Shown: positions 44,108-54,057, numbered from the stretch's first letter. The stretch is DNA of 64,000 bases from an uncultured Clostridium sp. (GCA_905213875.1 CAJMJN010000002.1:62001-126000), one strand, 5' to 3'. Translations and numbers: made by a program. Notes: generated from the letters alone by a model not told the origin.

Positions 44108-44221
44108 AAAAATGTCTCAAATACAATAAAGCAACATTATGAAAAATATGGTAAATGTTATCGTATAGGAGGAGACGAATTTGCAGTAATCATAACTAAA
44201 GATGTTAAAAATAATGTGAGC
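44108..44221 (+). pseudogene. relic of a GGDEF (diguanylate cyclase) domain
   Basis: After a stop at 44105-44107 the frame reads SNTIKQHYEKYGKCYRIGG then DEFAVIITKDVKNN and runs into the terminator hairpin. YRIGGDEFAVI is the active-site signature of diguanylate cyclases, and the preceding residues match the helix before it. There is no start codon, no upstream half of the domain and no downstream half. It is a decayed fragment left between ohyA and ytxC. Confidence 0.75.
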
Positions 44222-44254
44222 AAAAGACACCAGATATTATATCTGGTGTCTTTT
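44222..44254. terminator. bidirectional terminator between convergent ohyA region and ytxC
   Basis: Perfect inverted repeat with 16-base arms 44222-44237 and 44239-44254 (AAAAGACACCAGATAT and its complement). A-run and T-run at opposite ends make it work on both strands. Confidence 0.88.
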
Positions 44255-44273
44255 GCGTATATATAGGGCATAA

Positions 44274-45143
44274 TTAATTTGCAGAAGGATTTTTAGTAGT
44301 ATTAGTAATATTTTTATATAAATTACAAATATCACAATCTAAACATAAAGTTACTCTGTTCTCAAAGATAGATTGTAAAGTATTTATAAATTCATCTATA
44401 TTTGAATCAATAAGATGAATAAAAATCTTTTTTGGTAATAAGTTTAATAATGTATTTAGAGTATAATCATTTACAGAAAAATTGATATCACTTAAATATT
44501 TGGCATTTAAATTAAAATTGTAAATATTAATAATTTCTTTGTTTTCGTCTAATAATATACTTTCAGAATTAGAATATAATAAATGGACAACATTACAATT
44601 TGAAGATTGTGATTCAATATATAATCGCAAAAGTGATACAAATTCTAAATATTCTTTTTGAATAATATAATTATTAACAGATCTTGACAATATATCATCT
44701 AAAAAATTAAAGTAATTTTTTAAACGAAAATGTATAAAACCACCTAAAAATAGCGATTTATTTTTATCAATATATTCAACTAAGTTAGTATAAACTAAAT
44801 TAAGTTTTTTATCAAAAGTTTTATAAAAATCTTCAGACATAATATCAAAAGATAAATTTATAATTTCTTTTCGTTCATTAGAATCAAAATAAAAGTAATT
44901 TTGAGAAAGCAAAAAAATCAAAATGTTTTCTTCTAACTCATCAATAATCATAATGGAAAGAAGATGAGAAATTTTATCAATAAAAAGAGAATTATTATTA
45001 CCATTATAGTGAATAATAATGTTATTATAATGTTTAAATTTACGCAAAGAAAAACAAATATCAGGCAATTCAAAATGTTTTAATTCATTTAGTAGATATT
45101 GGAGTAAATTAGAATTATTTGTTTTTATACATAATGATTTCAT
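44274..45143 (-). CDS. ytxC: sporulation protein YtxC
   Basis: 289 aa. Family features: FLGGFIHFRLKNYFNFLDDIL followed by QKEYLEFVSLLRLYIESQ in the middle, then VVHLLYSNSESILLDENKEII, the typical YtxC order. YtxC is a sporulation-associated protein of unknown molecular role. Ribosome site GGAGGAG precedes the start on the minus strand. There is no signal peptide or membrane helix. It stands alone, bounded by terminators on both sides. Confidence 0.82.
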   Translation of the reverse strand: MKSLCIKTNNSNLLQYLLNELKHFELPDICFSLRKFKHYNNIIIHYNGNNNSLFIDKISHLLSIMIIDELEENILIFLLSQNYFYFDSNERKEIINLSFDIMSEDFYKTFDKKLNLVYTNLVEYIDKNKSLFLGGFIHFRLKNYFNFLDDILSRSVNNYIIQKEYLEFVSLLRLYIESQSSNCNVVHLLYSNSESILLDENKEIINIYNFNLNAKYLSDINFSVNDYTLNTLLNLLPKKIFIHLIDSNIDEFINTLQSIFENRVTLCLDCDICNLYKNITNTTKNPSAN

Positions 45144-45242
45144 TAAAAATCTCCTCCCAATAAAAATAGTATCTACTAAATAAGTAAAAGTTATACATTA
45201 TACTATGAGAAGAAATAAAAAATAGTAACTTGTATAAAATTA

Positions 45243-45290
45243 AAAAATATAATTACTATAAATATTTGTATAAATAGTAATTATATTTTT
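45243..45290. terminator. terminator downstream of the GH57 gene
   Basis: Perfect inverted repeat, 17-base arms 45243-45259 and 45274-45290 around a 14-base loop, with A/T runs at both ends. It lies 4 bases beyond the minus-strand stop of the GH57 gene. Confidence 0.88.
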
Positions 45291-45293
45291 AAT

Positions 45294-46880
45294 TTATCCA
45301 TATATATTATAATCAATATCAGGGAAGAGACAATCTTTTTTATTAATATCTTTTAAGAAATCTTCATCAATTTTATTATCTTTAATTTGATAATAAAGTT
45401 TTGTAAAACGTCCAATATGGTCTTTTATTCTTTTTTTAGCATAATCAACCATTGTACCATTTGTAATTATAAACAGCCAATCACTACTTTGAGCAAGTAA
45501 AAGTTCTCTTGCACATTGATTTAATGCTTTTTTCTTAAGCCCTTTAGCATTAGGGTATAAGCTAGCTAATTCACACATTCTGTCACCAGCTGTATGTAAA
45601 TGTCTATGTACATAATCATTTGAAGGATTTAACCATACTTCGCTATATCCATTAGCACCCCAACTTGAACGACAAGGAGAAGCTACTTGAATATTTGGGT
45701 ATTTATCAATATATTCTGATGGAGTAATAAGTTTAAAGTTACAATCATCATAATAAATTTTCTTAAATAAAATATATAACCAGTAAGGTCCTTCATACCA
45801 CCAATGACCATAAAGTTCTGCATCATAAGGACATAAAATAATAGGTGGGTGGTCCATATAAGGTGCTATATCATTAATTTGTTTTGTTCTAGAATCTAAG
45901 AAATGACCAGCTTGTCTTTCTGCAGAATCTTTAGCCCATTGAACATTATAATAATCTTTAAATTCAGTTTTTCCAGTTATTCTATAATATTTTATGCCAG
46001 TGTGAACTCTAACACCATTATGTGCAATATATGGTTTGATATAATCATAATCTGCTTCATAACCAATATCACGATAAAATTCACGATAATTATAGTCACC
46101 TGGATAACCATTAATTGAACTCCATACTTGTCTAGAAGATTCAATGTCACGTCCAAAAGCTACAACACCTTCTGGAGAAACTATAGGAGCAAATGTACCA
46201 TAAACAGGTGTAGGGTCTGCATATAAAATTCCGTGTGACTCTGTAATTATATATTCAATACCAAATTCTTTTAGATATTTATCTGCTTCAGGAACATAAC
46301 CACATTCTGGAAGCCATATACCGCGAGGTTTTTTGCCAAAATATCTTTCATAAGTTTGAACACCAACTGCAATTTGGGCTTTTACAGTTTTCTCATTTAC
46401 ATATAGGATAGGAAAATAACCATGTGTTGCGCCACAAGTTATAATTTCTAAGACGCCTAAATCTTGGAAATGTTTAAAACCTTGTATAATATTACATTTA
46501 AAAACATCTTTAAATAAATGTAAATCATCTGAATAACGTTCATAATAATAATGTGAAAGCTTATTTAAACGTTCGTCTCCAGCTGTACGTTTGATTTCTT
46601 TTTCAGATAATTCAATTAATTGTTTTAAATAATTAATGTATTTTTTTTGTAGTAATTTGTTATCTAACATAGAAAGTAGTGGAGGAGTCATAGACATTGT
46701 GATTCTAAAATCAACACCTTCGTCCACTAATTTTTTAAAATTTCTAAGTAATGGTAAGTAAGTTTCAGAAATAGCTTCATATAACCAAGATTCCTCTAAA
46801 TAATCATCACTTTCAGGGTGGTGAATAAATGGTAAATGTGCATGAAGTACAAAACTTACATATCCTTTTTTCTCTTGCAT
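45294..46880 (-). CDS. GH57 1,4-alpha-glucan branching enzyme (DUF1957 type)
   Basis: 528-aa glycoside hydrolase family 57 protein, expected to form alpha-1,6 branches in glycogen. Motifs: N-terminal VSFVLHAHLPFIHHPE, the nucleophile Glu in RGIWLPECGYVPEADKYL, the acid Asp in LCPYDAELYGHWWYEGPYW, SSWGANGYSEVWLN, and a C-terminal helical DUF1957 domain with LLLAQSSDWLFIITNGTM. Ribosome site GGAGAAAA on the minus strand. Transcribed after a DUF4912 protein, a pairing seen in other Clostridia. Glycogen would be a storage compound before sporulation. Confidence 0.9.
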   Translation of the reverse strand: MQEKKGYVSFVLHAHLPFIHHPESDDYLEESWLYEAISETYLPLLRNFKKLVDEGVDFRITMSMTPPLLSMLDNKLLQKKYINYLKQLIELSEKEIKRTAGDERLNKLSHYYYERYSDDLHLFKDVFKCNIIQGFKHFQDLGVLEIITCGATHGYFPILYVNEKTVKAQIAVGVQTYERYFGKKPRGIWLPECGYVPEADKYLKEFGIEYIITESHGILYADPTPVYGTFAPIVSPEGVVAFGRDIESSRQVWSSINGYPGDYNYREFYRDIGYEADYDYIKPYIAHNGVRVHTGIKYYRITGKTEFKDYYNVQWAKDSAERQAGHFLDSRTKQINDIAPYMDHPPIILCPYDAELYGHWWYEGPYWLYILFKKIYYDDCNFKLITPSEYIDKYPNIQVASPCRSSWGANGYSEVWLNPSNDYVHRHLHTAGDRMCELASLYPNAKGLKKKALNQCARELLLAQSSDWLFIITNGTMVDYAKKRIKDHIGRFTKLYYQIKDNKIDEDFLKDINKKDCLFPDIDYNIYG

Positions 46881-46920
46881 AATTTTCTCCTTTATTACTA
46901 ATTTAATATTTGTACATAAA

Positions 46921-46952
46921 AAGAAATGGCGACAGTAAAGTCGCTATACTTT
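46921..46952. terminator. hairpin between DUF4912 and GH57 genes
   Basis: TGGCGAC (46928-46934 region) pairs with GTCGCTA (46941-46947 region) with flanking A- and T-runs. It may attenuate read-through from the DUF4912 gene into the GH57 gene. Confidence 0.65.
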
Positions 46953-46973
46953 TTTAGATAAGAATTTGTATAA

Positions 46974-47840
46974 TTATGAAGATGGGTGAGAAGATGGATT
47001 TGTTAAATCATAAATATCTTCAACATTTTCATTTTTATAAATTGTTTTATATAAATCATAAATATTATAAATTTTTCCCATATTTCTCATAAATGATAGT
47101 GATGCAAATTGTTTTTCTTGTGTAGCACCTGTTTTTACATTTCTAAAATAAACCATTTTTTGTTCTTTATTAAGTAAAATTCTATCATTTGGAGCTTCTA
47201 ATTCATTAGATGTAGTTACATAAATGTAATCTGTGTGTTCCAATTTATCTTTCTTAATAATAGGACGTCTACCAAGTTCAATTCTATAATCACATTTACT
47301 ATCTGCAACATGTAAATACCAACTATTAGCAAAATCGTTAATTTCAACTTCAAAACTATAATTTAGAGTATCATTATGTACAATTAAAACAGGTCTAGTT
47401 TCATTGAAAAAGTTTTCTCCATATTGTTCTTCAAAAGTTTTTCTATCTTTATCAGAAATATCCCAATAAATAAATAGCGTAGTTGGTGTTTGTGCTAAAA
47501 GTTTTATAACAGTTTGATTGTAACGATATGGTAAATCATAATATTCTACAGTTTCAAGAGGTTTTGAAACTCTTTTTGTTACTTTTTTAGCAACAGTTTT
47601 TTTAGCAACTTTATTTGTAGTTTTTTTGTTATTTGAACGTTTTGCAGTAGTATTATTAGTTGCTTTTTTGGTACCAGTTGTTTTTGATGTTGTTTTAGAG
47701 TTAGCAGCTTTAGCTGTCTTTTTTGAGCTAGTAGTTTTTGAAGCAGTTTTAGTTGTTGAAATTTTTGAGTTTGTTTTCTTAGTAGATGTTGTTTTATTTT
47801 CTAATTCTTTTCCTTTTTGTTCTTTTGTTTTTCTTGGCAT
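46974..47840 (-). CDS. DUF4912 protein with Lys/Thr/Ala-rich N-terminus
   Basis: 288 aa; start at MPRKTKEQKGK, which has AGGAGG before it on the minus strand (a slightly longer frame exists). The first 95 residues are histone-H1-like Lys/Thr/Ala/Ser low-complexity sequence. The rest is a DUF4912 domain: YDLPYRYNQTVIKLLAQTPTTLFIYWDIS, SWYLHVADSKCDYRIELGRR and SNELEAPNDRILL in segments. DUF4912 resembles a carbohydrate-binding or immunoglobulin-like fold and is often found beside GH57 branching enzymes, so a role in glycogen handling is a reasonable inference. Confidence 0.85.
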   Translation of the reverse strand: MPRKTKEQKGKELENKTTSTKKTNSKISTTKTASKTTSSKKTAKAANSKTTSKTTGTKKATNNTTAKRSNNKKTTNKVAKKTVAKKVTKRVSKPLETVEYYDLPYRYNQTVIKLLAQTPTTLFIYWDISDKDRKTFEEQYGENFFNETRPVLIVHNDTLNYSFEVEINDFANSWYLHVADSKCDYRIELGRRPIIKKDKLEHTDYIYVTTSNELEAPNDRILLNKEQKMVYFRNVKTGATQEKQFASLSFMRNMGKIYNIYDLYKTIYKNENVEDIYDLTNPSSHPSS

Positions 47841-47991
47841 TATTATCCTCCTATGTAATCTCATTTTATCTACACACTATATTATACTAAAAGCAGAATA
47901 AATTCAAGAGAAATGAGGAAGATTTTAAAAAAATAAAAAATATATACAAAATAAAAATAATGTTGAAAACTAATATAAAAAAAGTAAGGCT

Positions 47992-48025
47992 AATAGTTGA
48001 AAAACTATCAGTTTTTTGATATTAT
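47992..48025 (+). promoter_or_regulatory. recJ promoter with overlapping GAAA-loop hairpin
   Basis: TTGAAA (47997-48002) and TATTAT (48020-48025), spacer 17. The -35 box lies inside a small hairpin ATAGTT-GAAA-AACTAT (47993-48008) followed closely by six T, which looks like a terminator for anything reading in from the left. The rest of the 47841-48059 gap holds only the divergent start region of the DUF4912 gene. Confidence 0.6.
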
Positions 48026-48059
48026 AACATATAGTTAGTTATGAATTTAGGAGAGGTAT

Positions 48060-49751
48060 ATGAATAAAAAGTGGCAAATATGCGAAACAGATAAAGAGAA
48101 AGTAGATGAACTAAAAAGCAAATATAATATAAGTGAGTTACTTGCTACTATATTAGTAAATAAAAATATAACAACGCAAAAGGAAATAAACGAATTTTTG
48201 AATCCAACAAGAAACGATTTTTTTGATCCATTTTTAATGAATGACATGGACATTGCTATTAAAAGAATAAAAAAAGCAATTGAAAATCAAGAAAAAGTTA
48301 TCATTTATGGAGATTATGATGTTGATGGAATTACAAGTATTACAGTTCTAAAAAGCTTTTTAAAAGATGTAGGATTAGATGTCGATTATTATATCCCAAA
48401 TAGGTTAGAAGAAGGTTATGGTCTAAACAAAAATGCAATAGATGAAATTGCAAAAAAAGAATATAAATTAATGATTACAGTAGATTGTGGAATATCTGCA
48501 ATAGAAGAAGTGGATTATGCGAATTCTTTAGGAATAGAAGTTATTATAACAGATCATCATGAACCAGGAGATGAAATTCCCAAAGCATTGGCAGTAGTTG
48601 ACAATAAAAGAAAAGATAATAAATATCCATTTAGAGAATTAGCTGGTGTTGGTGTAGCATTTAAAGTATCCCAGGCGTTAGCACAAAGCATGAATATTAG
48701 AGAAGAAGAATATTTAAAATATTTAGATATTGTATGTGTTGGAACAATATCAGATATAGTGCCATTAGTGAGTGAAAATAGAGTAATTACAAAATTAGGA
48801 CTAAAGTTAGTTAAACAAACACGAAATATGGGATTAAGAGCAATTATAAATTCATCTGGATATAGTCAAATAAATTCTACAACAATATCATTTGGAGTAG
48901 CACCGAGAATAAATGCTTGTGGAAGGATGGGAAAGGCAGAACAAGCTTTAAAATTATTACTTTCTAAAGATATATATGAAGTAAATAAATTAACACAAGA
49001 ATTAAACAGTTATAATAGAGAAAGACAAGAAATCGAAAAAGAAATATTTGAAAATGTATTAACAAAGATTGAACAAAATAATTTAGCTAAAAATAGAACA
49101 ATTGTAGTGGGAGGAGAAAATTGGCATCATGGAGTAATTGGAATAGTTTCTTCTAAAATTACAGAAAAATATTTTAAGCCAAGTATCTTATTAAGCTTTG
49201 AAGAAGACGGAACCGGAAAAGGCTCAGGAAGAAGTATTCCAGGATTTGATTTACACGAAGCTTTGATGAAATGTGAAAATTGTTTAGAAAAATTTGGCGG
49301 GCACAGTATGGCAGTGGGTCTTACAATAAAAAAAGAAAATTTAGAACAATTTTATAAAGAATTTGAAAAAATAGCTGAAGAAAATGAAATAGAAAATATA
49401 ATACCAATAATTAATGTAGATGCTAAAATAGAATTAGATAAAATTGATAAATCAGTTGTAGAAGATTTAAAACAATTAGAACCATTTGGCGAAGCCAACA
49501 AAACTCCAACATTTGCTCTTAAAAATATAAGAATTGACTCAATAAGAGCTTTATCAGAAGGAAAACATTTGAAATTAACACTAAGGGAAAATAATCAAAT
49601 AATAAATGCAATAGGCTTTAATATAGGAGAATTGGCAGAGGCTTATAAAATTGGAGATAAAATAGATATTGCAGGGGTTTTGGAAATAAATACATTTAAT
49701 GGGATTGATAATTTGCAAATAAATATAAAAGATATAATGAAATCAATATAG
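48060..49751 (+). CDS. recJ: single-stranded-DNA-specific exonuclease RecJ
   Basis: 5'-3' exonuclease of recombination and mismatch repair. 563 aa, the short core form. DHH-family motifs: VIIYGDYDVDGITSITVL, TVDCGIS, ITDHHEPGDEIP, then the DHHA1 domain with GGENWHHGVIGIVSSKI, GSGRSIPGFDLHEAL and FGGHSMAVGLTI, and an OB-fold end. Ribosome site GGAGAGG. relA follows 21 bases later, a common neighbour in Firmicutes. Confidence 0.95.
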   Translation: MNKKWQICETDKEKVDELKSKYNISELLATILVNKNITTQKEINEFLNPTRNDFFDPFLMNDMDIAIKRIKKAIENQEKVIIYGDYDVDGITSITVLKSFLKDVGLDVDYYIPNRLEEGYGLNKNAIDEIAKKEYKLMITVDCGISAIEEVDYANSLGIEVIITDHHEPGDEIPKALAVVDNKRKDNKYPFRELAGVGVAFKVSQALAQSMNIREEEYLKYLDIVCVGTISDIVPLVSENRVITKLGLKLVKQTRNMGLRAIINSSGYSQINSTTISFGVAPRINACGRMGKAEQALKLLLSKDIYEVNKLTQELNSYNRERQEIEKEIFENVLTKIEQNNLAKNRTIVVGGENWHHGVIGIVSSKITEKYFKPSILLSFEEDGTGKGSGRSIPGFDLHEALMKCENCLEKFGGHSMAVGLTIKKENLEQFYKEFEKIAEENEIENIIPIINVDAKIELDKIDKSVVEDLKQLEPFGEANKTPTFALKNIRIDSIRALSEGKHLKLTLRENNQIINAIGFNIGELAEAYKIGDKIDIAGVLEINTFNGIDNLQINIKDIMKSI

Positions 49752-49772
49752 GAAATAAGAGGGGTGAACATT

Positions 49773-51968
49773 ATGAGTGAAGTAAAAAATGCAACTATAC
49801 AAGAAGTAATTGCAAAAAGAAAAGAACATTCTAAAAGACATGTTGACACAAAATTAATTATGAAAGCATATAACTATGCTGTTAACTTACATGGTGATCA
49901 AAAAAGAAAGTCAGGAGAACCATATATTATACATCCACTTGATGTAGCCTATATTTTAGCAGATATAGGACTAGATGATAAGACTGTATGTGCAGCACTT
50001 TTACATGATGTTGTAGAAGATACTAAAGCAAGCCAAGAAGATATAACAAAAGAGTTTGGACAAGAAATATCAGACATGGTAGCAGGTGTTACAAAATTAA
50101 GTAAAATATCATTTGCATCTGTTGAAGAACAACAAGTTGAAAACTACAGAAAAATGTTTTTAGCAATGGGAAAAGATATAAGAGTAATACTAATAAAATT
50201 AGCAGATAGATTACATAATATGAGAACATTAAAATTCTTAAAAAGAGATAGGCAAATAGCAATAAGCAAAGAAACAATGGATTTATATGCGCCATTAGCT
50301 AATAGATTAGGTCTATATTCTTTAAAATGGGAATTAGAAGATTTAGCATTTAAATATTTATATCCAGAAGAATATCACGAACTAGTTGAAGGAATAAACA
50401 AAAAGAGAGAAGAAAGACTAAAATTTATTGACAAAATAATGAATGATATTAGAGTATCATTAAAAAAACAAAGAATTGAAGCAGAAGTAACAGGAAGAGC
50501 AAAACATTTATATTCAATATACAGAAAAATGAAAAGAGATAATAAAACATTAGATCAAATATATGATTTATTTGCACTTAGAATATTAGTAAATTCAGTA
50601 AAAGACTGTTATGCTGCATTAGGTGTAGTTCACGAGATGTATAGTCCTATGCCAGGAAGATTTAAAGACTATATTGCTGTACCAAAACCTAATATGTATC
50701 AATCTATACATACAACTTTATTAGGAGAAAAAGGAACACCGTTTGAAGTTCAAATACGTACATATCAAATGCATCATATAGCAGAATATGGTATTGCTGC
50801 ACATTGGGCATATAAAGAAGCTAGTTATTTTGGTAAAAAACAATCTGTACAAGTAGAACCAGATAAATTAACATGGCTTAGAGAAACATTAGAATGGCAA
50901 AAAGATATGGAAAATCCTCAAGAATTTTTGGAAACATTAAAAACAGAATTATTTGAAGATGAAGTTTATGTATTTACACCAAAAGGAAAGATAATTGTAT
51001 TACCAAGAGAAGCTACACCAATAGACTTCGCGTATAATATTCATGCAGAAATAGGACACCATATGACAGGGTGTAAGATTAATAGTAAAATGATGCCAAT
51101 AATTACACCTTTAAAAAGTGGAGATATTGTAGAAATTATTACATCAGATAATTCTCAAGGACCAAGTAGAGACTGGCTAAAATTTGTAAAAAGTTCTAGT
51201 GCAAAAAATAAAATAAAAAGTTGGTTCAAAAAAGCTCAACGTTCAGAAAATATTGAAAAAGGTAAGGACTTGGTAGAAAAAGAAATTAAAAGAATAGGCT
51301 TAACACATACGGATTTATTTAAGCAAGAATATATAGATCCTATGATGAACAAATATAATTATAAGGATTTAGACGAAATGTATGCTGCTGTTGGATTTGG
51401 TGCTAATTCAGCATTTAAAGTTATCTCTAGAGTATTACAAGAATATAGAAAAGAACATGTTGAAGATGATATTGAAGAAAAAATGGAAGAATTGGCAAAA
51501 GGTAAAAACAAGAAAACAAAGCCATCAAATTCAGGAGTAGTTGTAAAAGGAATAGATAATTGTTTAGTAAAATTAGCAAAATGTTGTAACCCTGTTCCAG
51601 GCGATGAAATTATAGGATATATAACAAAGGGAAGAGGAGTATCTGTACATAGAAAAGACTGCACAAATATTAAAAATTTAATATCAGAAGAAAATAGAAT
51701 GATTGATGTTGAATGGTATGATGAAAATAAAGAAACTTATCAAACAGATATTGAAATTCGTTCAAATGATAGAACAGGATTGTTATTAGATATATTAAAA
51801 GAACTTGGAACAACAAAAGCAAAAATTTTAGGTGTTAATACAAAAACAACAAAAGAAAAAATTGCAATAATAGTTGTAACTTTACAAGTAGAAAGTTTAG
51901 ATGAGTTAAACAAAGCAATAAAAGTAACAAGAAAAGTAAACAGCGTATATGAAGTAAGACGTATATAA
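49773..51968 (+). CDS. relA: bifunctional (p)ppGpp synthetase/hydrolase (RelA/SpoT)
   Basis: Stringent-response enzyme, 731 aa from ATG 49773 (GAGGGGTG before it). Domain order: HD hydrolase (YIIHPLDVAYILADIG, ALLHDVVEDT), synthetase (GRAKHLYSIYRKMKR, FKDYIAVPKPNMYQSIHTTL), TGS (VYVFTPKGKIIVLPREATPIDFAYNIH in parts), helical region, zinc-finger CCNPVPGDEIIGYITKGRG, and a C-terminal ACT domain. The intact HD box suggests that hydrolysis is active too. Confidence 0.96.
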   Translation: MSEVKNATIQEVIAKRKEHSKRHVDTKLIMKAYNYAVNLHGDQKRKSGEPYIIHPLDVAYILADIGLDDKTVCAALLHDVVEDTKASQEDITKEFGQEISDMVAGVTKLSKISFASVEEQQVENYRKMFLAMGKDIRVILIKLADRLHNMRTLKFLKRDRQIAISKETMDLYAPLANRLGLYSLKWELEDLAFKYLYPEEYHELVEGINKKREERLKFIDKIMNDIRVSLKKQRIEAEVTGRAKHLYSIYRKMKRDNKTLDQIYDLFALRILVNSVKDCYAALGVVHEMYSPMPGRFKDYIAVPKPNMYQSIHTTLLGEKGTPFEVQIRTYQMHHIAEYGIAAHWAYKEASYFGKKQSVQVEPDKLTWLRETLEWQKDMENPQEFLETLKTELFEDEVYVFTPKGKIIVLPREATPIDFAYNIHAEIGHHMTGCKINSKMMPIITPLKSGDIVEIITSDNSQGPSRDWLKFVKSSSAKNKIKSWFKKAQRSENIEKGKDLVEKEIKRIGLTHTDLFKQEYIDPMMNKYNYKDLDEMYAAVGFGANSAFKVISRVLQEYRKEHVEDDIEEKMEELAKGKNKKTKPSNSGVVVKGIDNCLVKLAKCCNPVPGDEIIGYITKGRGVSVHRKDCTNIKNLISEENRMIDVEWYDENKETYQTDIEIRSNDRTGLLLDILKELGTTKAKILGVNTKTTKEKIAIIVVTLQVESLDELNKAIKVTRKVNSVYEVRRI

Positions 51969-52038
51969 TTTATTAAGTTAACAATATCGTTATAAACTTT
52001 ATATAAGAGAGCAAAAAGAATAAAAAGGAAATGAGGAA

Positions 52039-52686
52039 ATGATTTTAAAAGAACTAAAGATACAAACTTGGATAGGAGATCCAACAAATTGTTATATAAT
52101 ATTTGATGAAAAATCAAAAGAAACTATGGTAATAGATCCAGCAGGAGATGTAGATAAAATCCAAGAAATGATAAATATTTTAGGAGGAAAATTAAAATAC
52201 ATATATATAACACATTGCCATGGAGATCATATTGTTGGTGTATCAGAATTAAAGAAAAAATGTGGTGGGAAAATATTAATTCATAGAGATGATGCAGAAG
52301 GTTTAGATAATGCGGAAATTAATTTAACACCATATATATTAGAAAAAAAGATAGAATTAGAAGCTGATTCAAGAATAGATGATGGAGATTTAATACATTT
52401 AGGAAATCTTGAATTTAGAGTGATACATACACCTGGACACACAAAAGGAGGAACATCACTTTATTGTGAAGAAGAAAAATGCTTATTCTCAGGAGATACA
52501 TTATTTAGAGGAACATGGGGAAGAACAGATGTACCAACAGGTAACTTTGAAGATATAATAAACTCAATTGTAAATAAATTATTAGTATTACCAGATGAAA
52601 CAATTTGTTATCCAGGACATGGATTAAGTACACGAATAAAAGATGAAAAACCAATATATTTAGAATTAAAACCAAAATTACCATAA
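52039..52686 (+). CDS. MBL-fold metallo-hydrolase (glyoxalase II-like)
   Basis: 215-aa metallo-beta-lactamase fold protein. Metal ligands: THCHGDHIVG (HxHxDH), the His in HTPGHTKGG, the bridging Asp in LFSGDTLFRGTWGRTD, and the C-terminal CYPGHG. It is close to the YqgX/YcbL glyoxalase II-like group, which hydrolyses thioesters, but the substrate is unknown. It lies in the order relA, MBL, hisS, which is common in Clostridia. Ribosome site AGGAAATGAGG. Confidence 0.9.
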   Translation: MILKELKIQTWIGDPTNCYIIFDEKSKETMVIDPAGDVDKIQEMINILGGKLKYIYITHCHGDHIVGVSELKKKCGGKILIHRDDAEGLDNAEINLTPYILEKKIELEADSRIDDGDLIHLGNLEFRVIHTPGHTKGGTSLYCEEEKCLFSGDTLFRGTWGRTDVPTGNFEDIINSIVNKLLVLPDETICYPGHGLSTRIKDEKPIYLELKPKLP

Positions 52687-52764
52687 ATATAAGTGGAGTT
52701 ATAAAAATTTAAAATTGCATACTTAATAAAAGATATGAACAATAAAAAGAAAAGGAGAGAGAGT

Positions 52765-54057
52765 ATGGCAAAAACAGAACCACGAACATTATCTGGTTTT
52801 ATGGAATTATTACCAGATGAGCAAATATTATTTAATCAAATGAAAAGAACAATAGAAGAAACATATCAAAAATATGGATTTTTACCATTGGACACACCAG
52901 TAATAGAATTATCAGAAGTATTACTTGCAAAAGCTGGTGGAGAAACAGAAAAACAAATATATAGATTTAATAAAGGTGATAATGATTTATCATTAAGGTT
53001 TGACTTAACAGTACCACTTTCTAAATATGTAGCTAAAAACTATGGAAATCTAAATTTTCCGTTTAGAAGATATCAAATAGGGAAAGTATACCGAGGAGAA
53101 AGAACTCAAAAAGGAAGATTCCGTGAATTTTATCAATGTGATATAGATGTTATTGGAGATGGAGAATTAGACTTAATAAATGATGCTGAACTACCAAGTG
53201 TAATTTATACAATATTTACTAAATTAGGATTTTCTAATTTTACAATAAGAATTAATAATAGAAAAATATTAAATGGTTTATTTGAAAGTTTAAATCAAAA
53301 AGAAAAAGCAGTTGAAATTTTAAGGATAATAGACAAAATTGATAAAATAGGAAAAGATGCCGTAATAGAAGAACTAGAAAAAATAGAAGTAGAAAAAGAA
53401 GCGGTTGAAAAAATAATTGAATTTATTTCAATTAATGGAACTTCAGACGAAAAAATAGAAAAACTAAAAAAATTAAACATAGAAAATGAAACATATATAA
53501 AAGGTGTAGAAGAACTAGAATATGTTGTAAAACATATGAGAATGTTTGAAATACCAGAAAATAACTTTAATGTAGATTTAACTATAGCACGTGGACTAGA
53601 TTATTATACAGGAACAGTATATGAAACATTTTTAAATGATTATAGAGAACTTGGAAGCGTATGTTCTGGTGGTAGATATGAAAATTTAGCAGAATATTAT
53701 ACAGACAAAAAACTACCAGGAGTTGGAGTTTCAATTGGATTAACACGTTTATTCTATAAATTAAATGAAATGAATTTAATAAAAGCAAGTAAAAAATCAA
53801 TATCAGAAGTATTAATAATACCAATGGTAGAAGATTTAACAATACCAATAAAAATAGCAAATAAACTAAGAACTAAAGGAACAAATGCAGAAATATACTT
53901 AAATAACAAAAAGCTAAAAGCAAAATTTAAATATGCAGACAAACTAAAAATTCCATATGTAATAGTTGTAGGAGAAGACGAAATACAGTCTGGAAAATAT
54001 ACTCTAAAAAATATGGAAACAGGGGAAGAACAAAAAATAGAGTTTGAAAATTTGTAA
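52765..54057 (+). CDS. hisS: histidyl-tRNA synthetase
   Basis: Class II synthetase, 430 aa from ATG 52765 (AAAGGAGAG before it). Motif 1 region LSGFMELLPDEQ; motif 2 with RFDLTVPLSKYVA, YRGERTQKGRFREFYQCDIDVIG; the His-binding motifs ARGLDYYTGTVYE and GGRYENLAEYY; motif 3 PGVGVSIGLTRLFY; and a C-terminal anticodon-binding domain. The intact C-terminal domain and Arg loop favour HisRS over the paralogue HisZ. Confidence 0.93.
   Translation: MAKTEPRTLSGFMELLPDEQILFNQMKRTIEETYQKYGFLPLDTPVIELSEVLLAKAGGETEKQIYRFNKGDNDLSLRFDLTVPLSKYVAKNYGNLNFPFRRYQIGKVYRGERTQKGRFREFYQCDIDVIGDGELDLINDAELPSVIYTIFTKLGFSNFTIRINNRKILNGLFESLNQKEKAVEILRIIDKIDKIGKDAVIEELEKIEVEKEAVEKIIEFISINGTSDEKIEKLKKLNIENETYIKGVEELEYVVKHMRMFEIPENNFNVDLTIARGLDYYTGTVYETFLNDYRELGSVCSGGRYENLAEYYTDKKLPGVGVSIGLTRLFYKLNEMNLIKASKKSISEVLIIPMVEDLTIPIKIANKLRTKGTNAEIYLNNKKLKAKFKYADKLKIPYVIVVGEDEIQSGKYTLKNMETGEEQKIEFENL

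Noticed and set aside
52765..54057. HisZ (regulatory paralogue of HisRS)
   Set aside because: All HisRS catalytic motifs and the C-terminal anticodon-binding domain are present, and no his biosynthesis genes are nearby.
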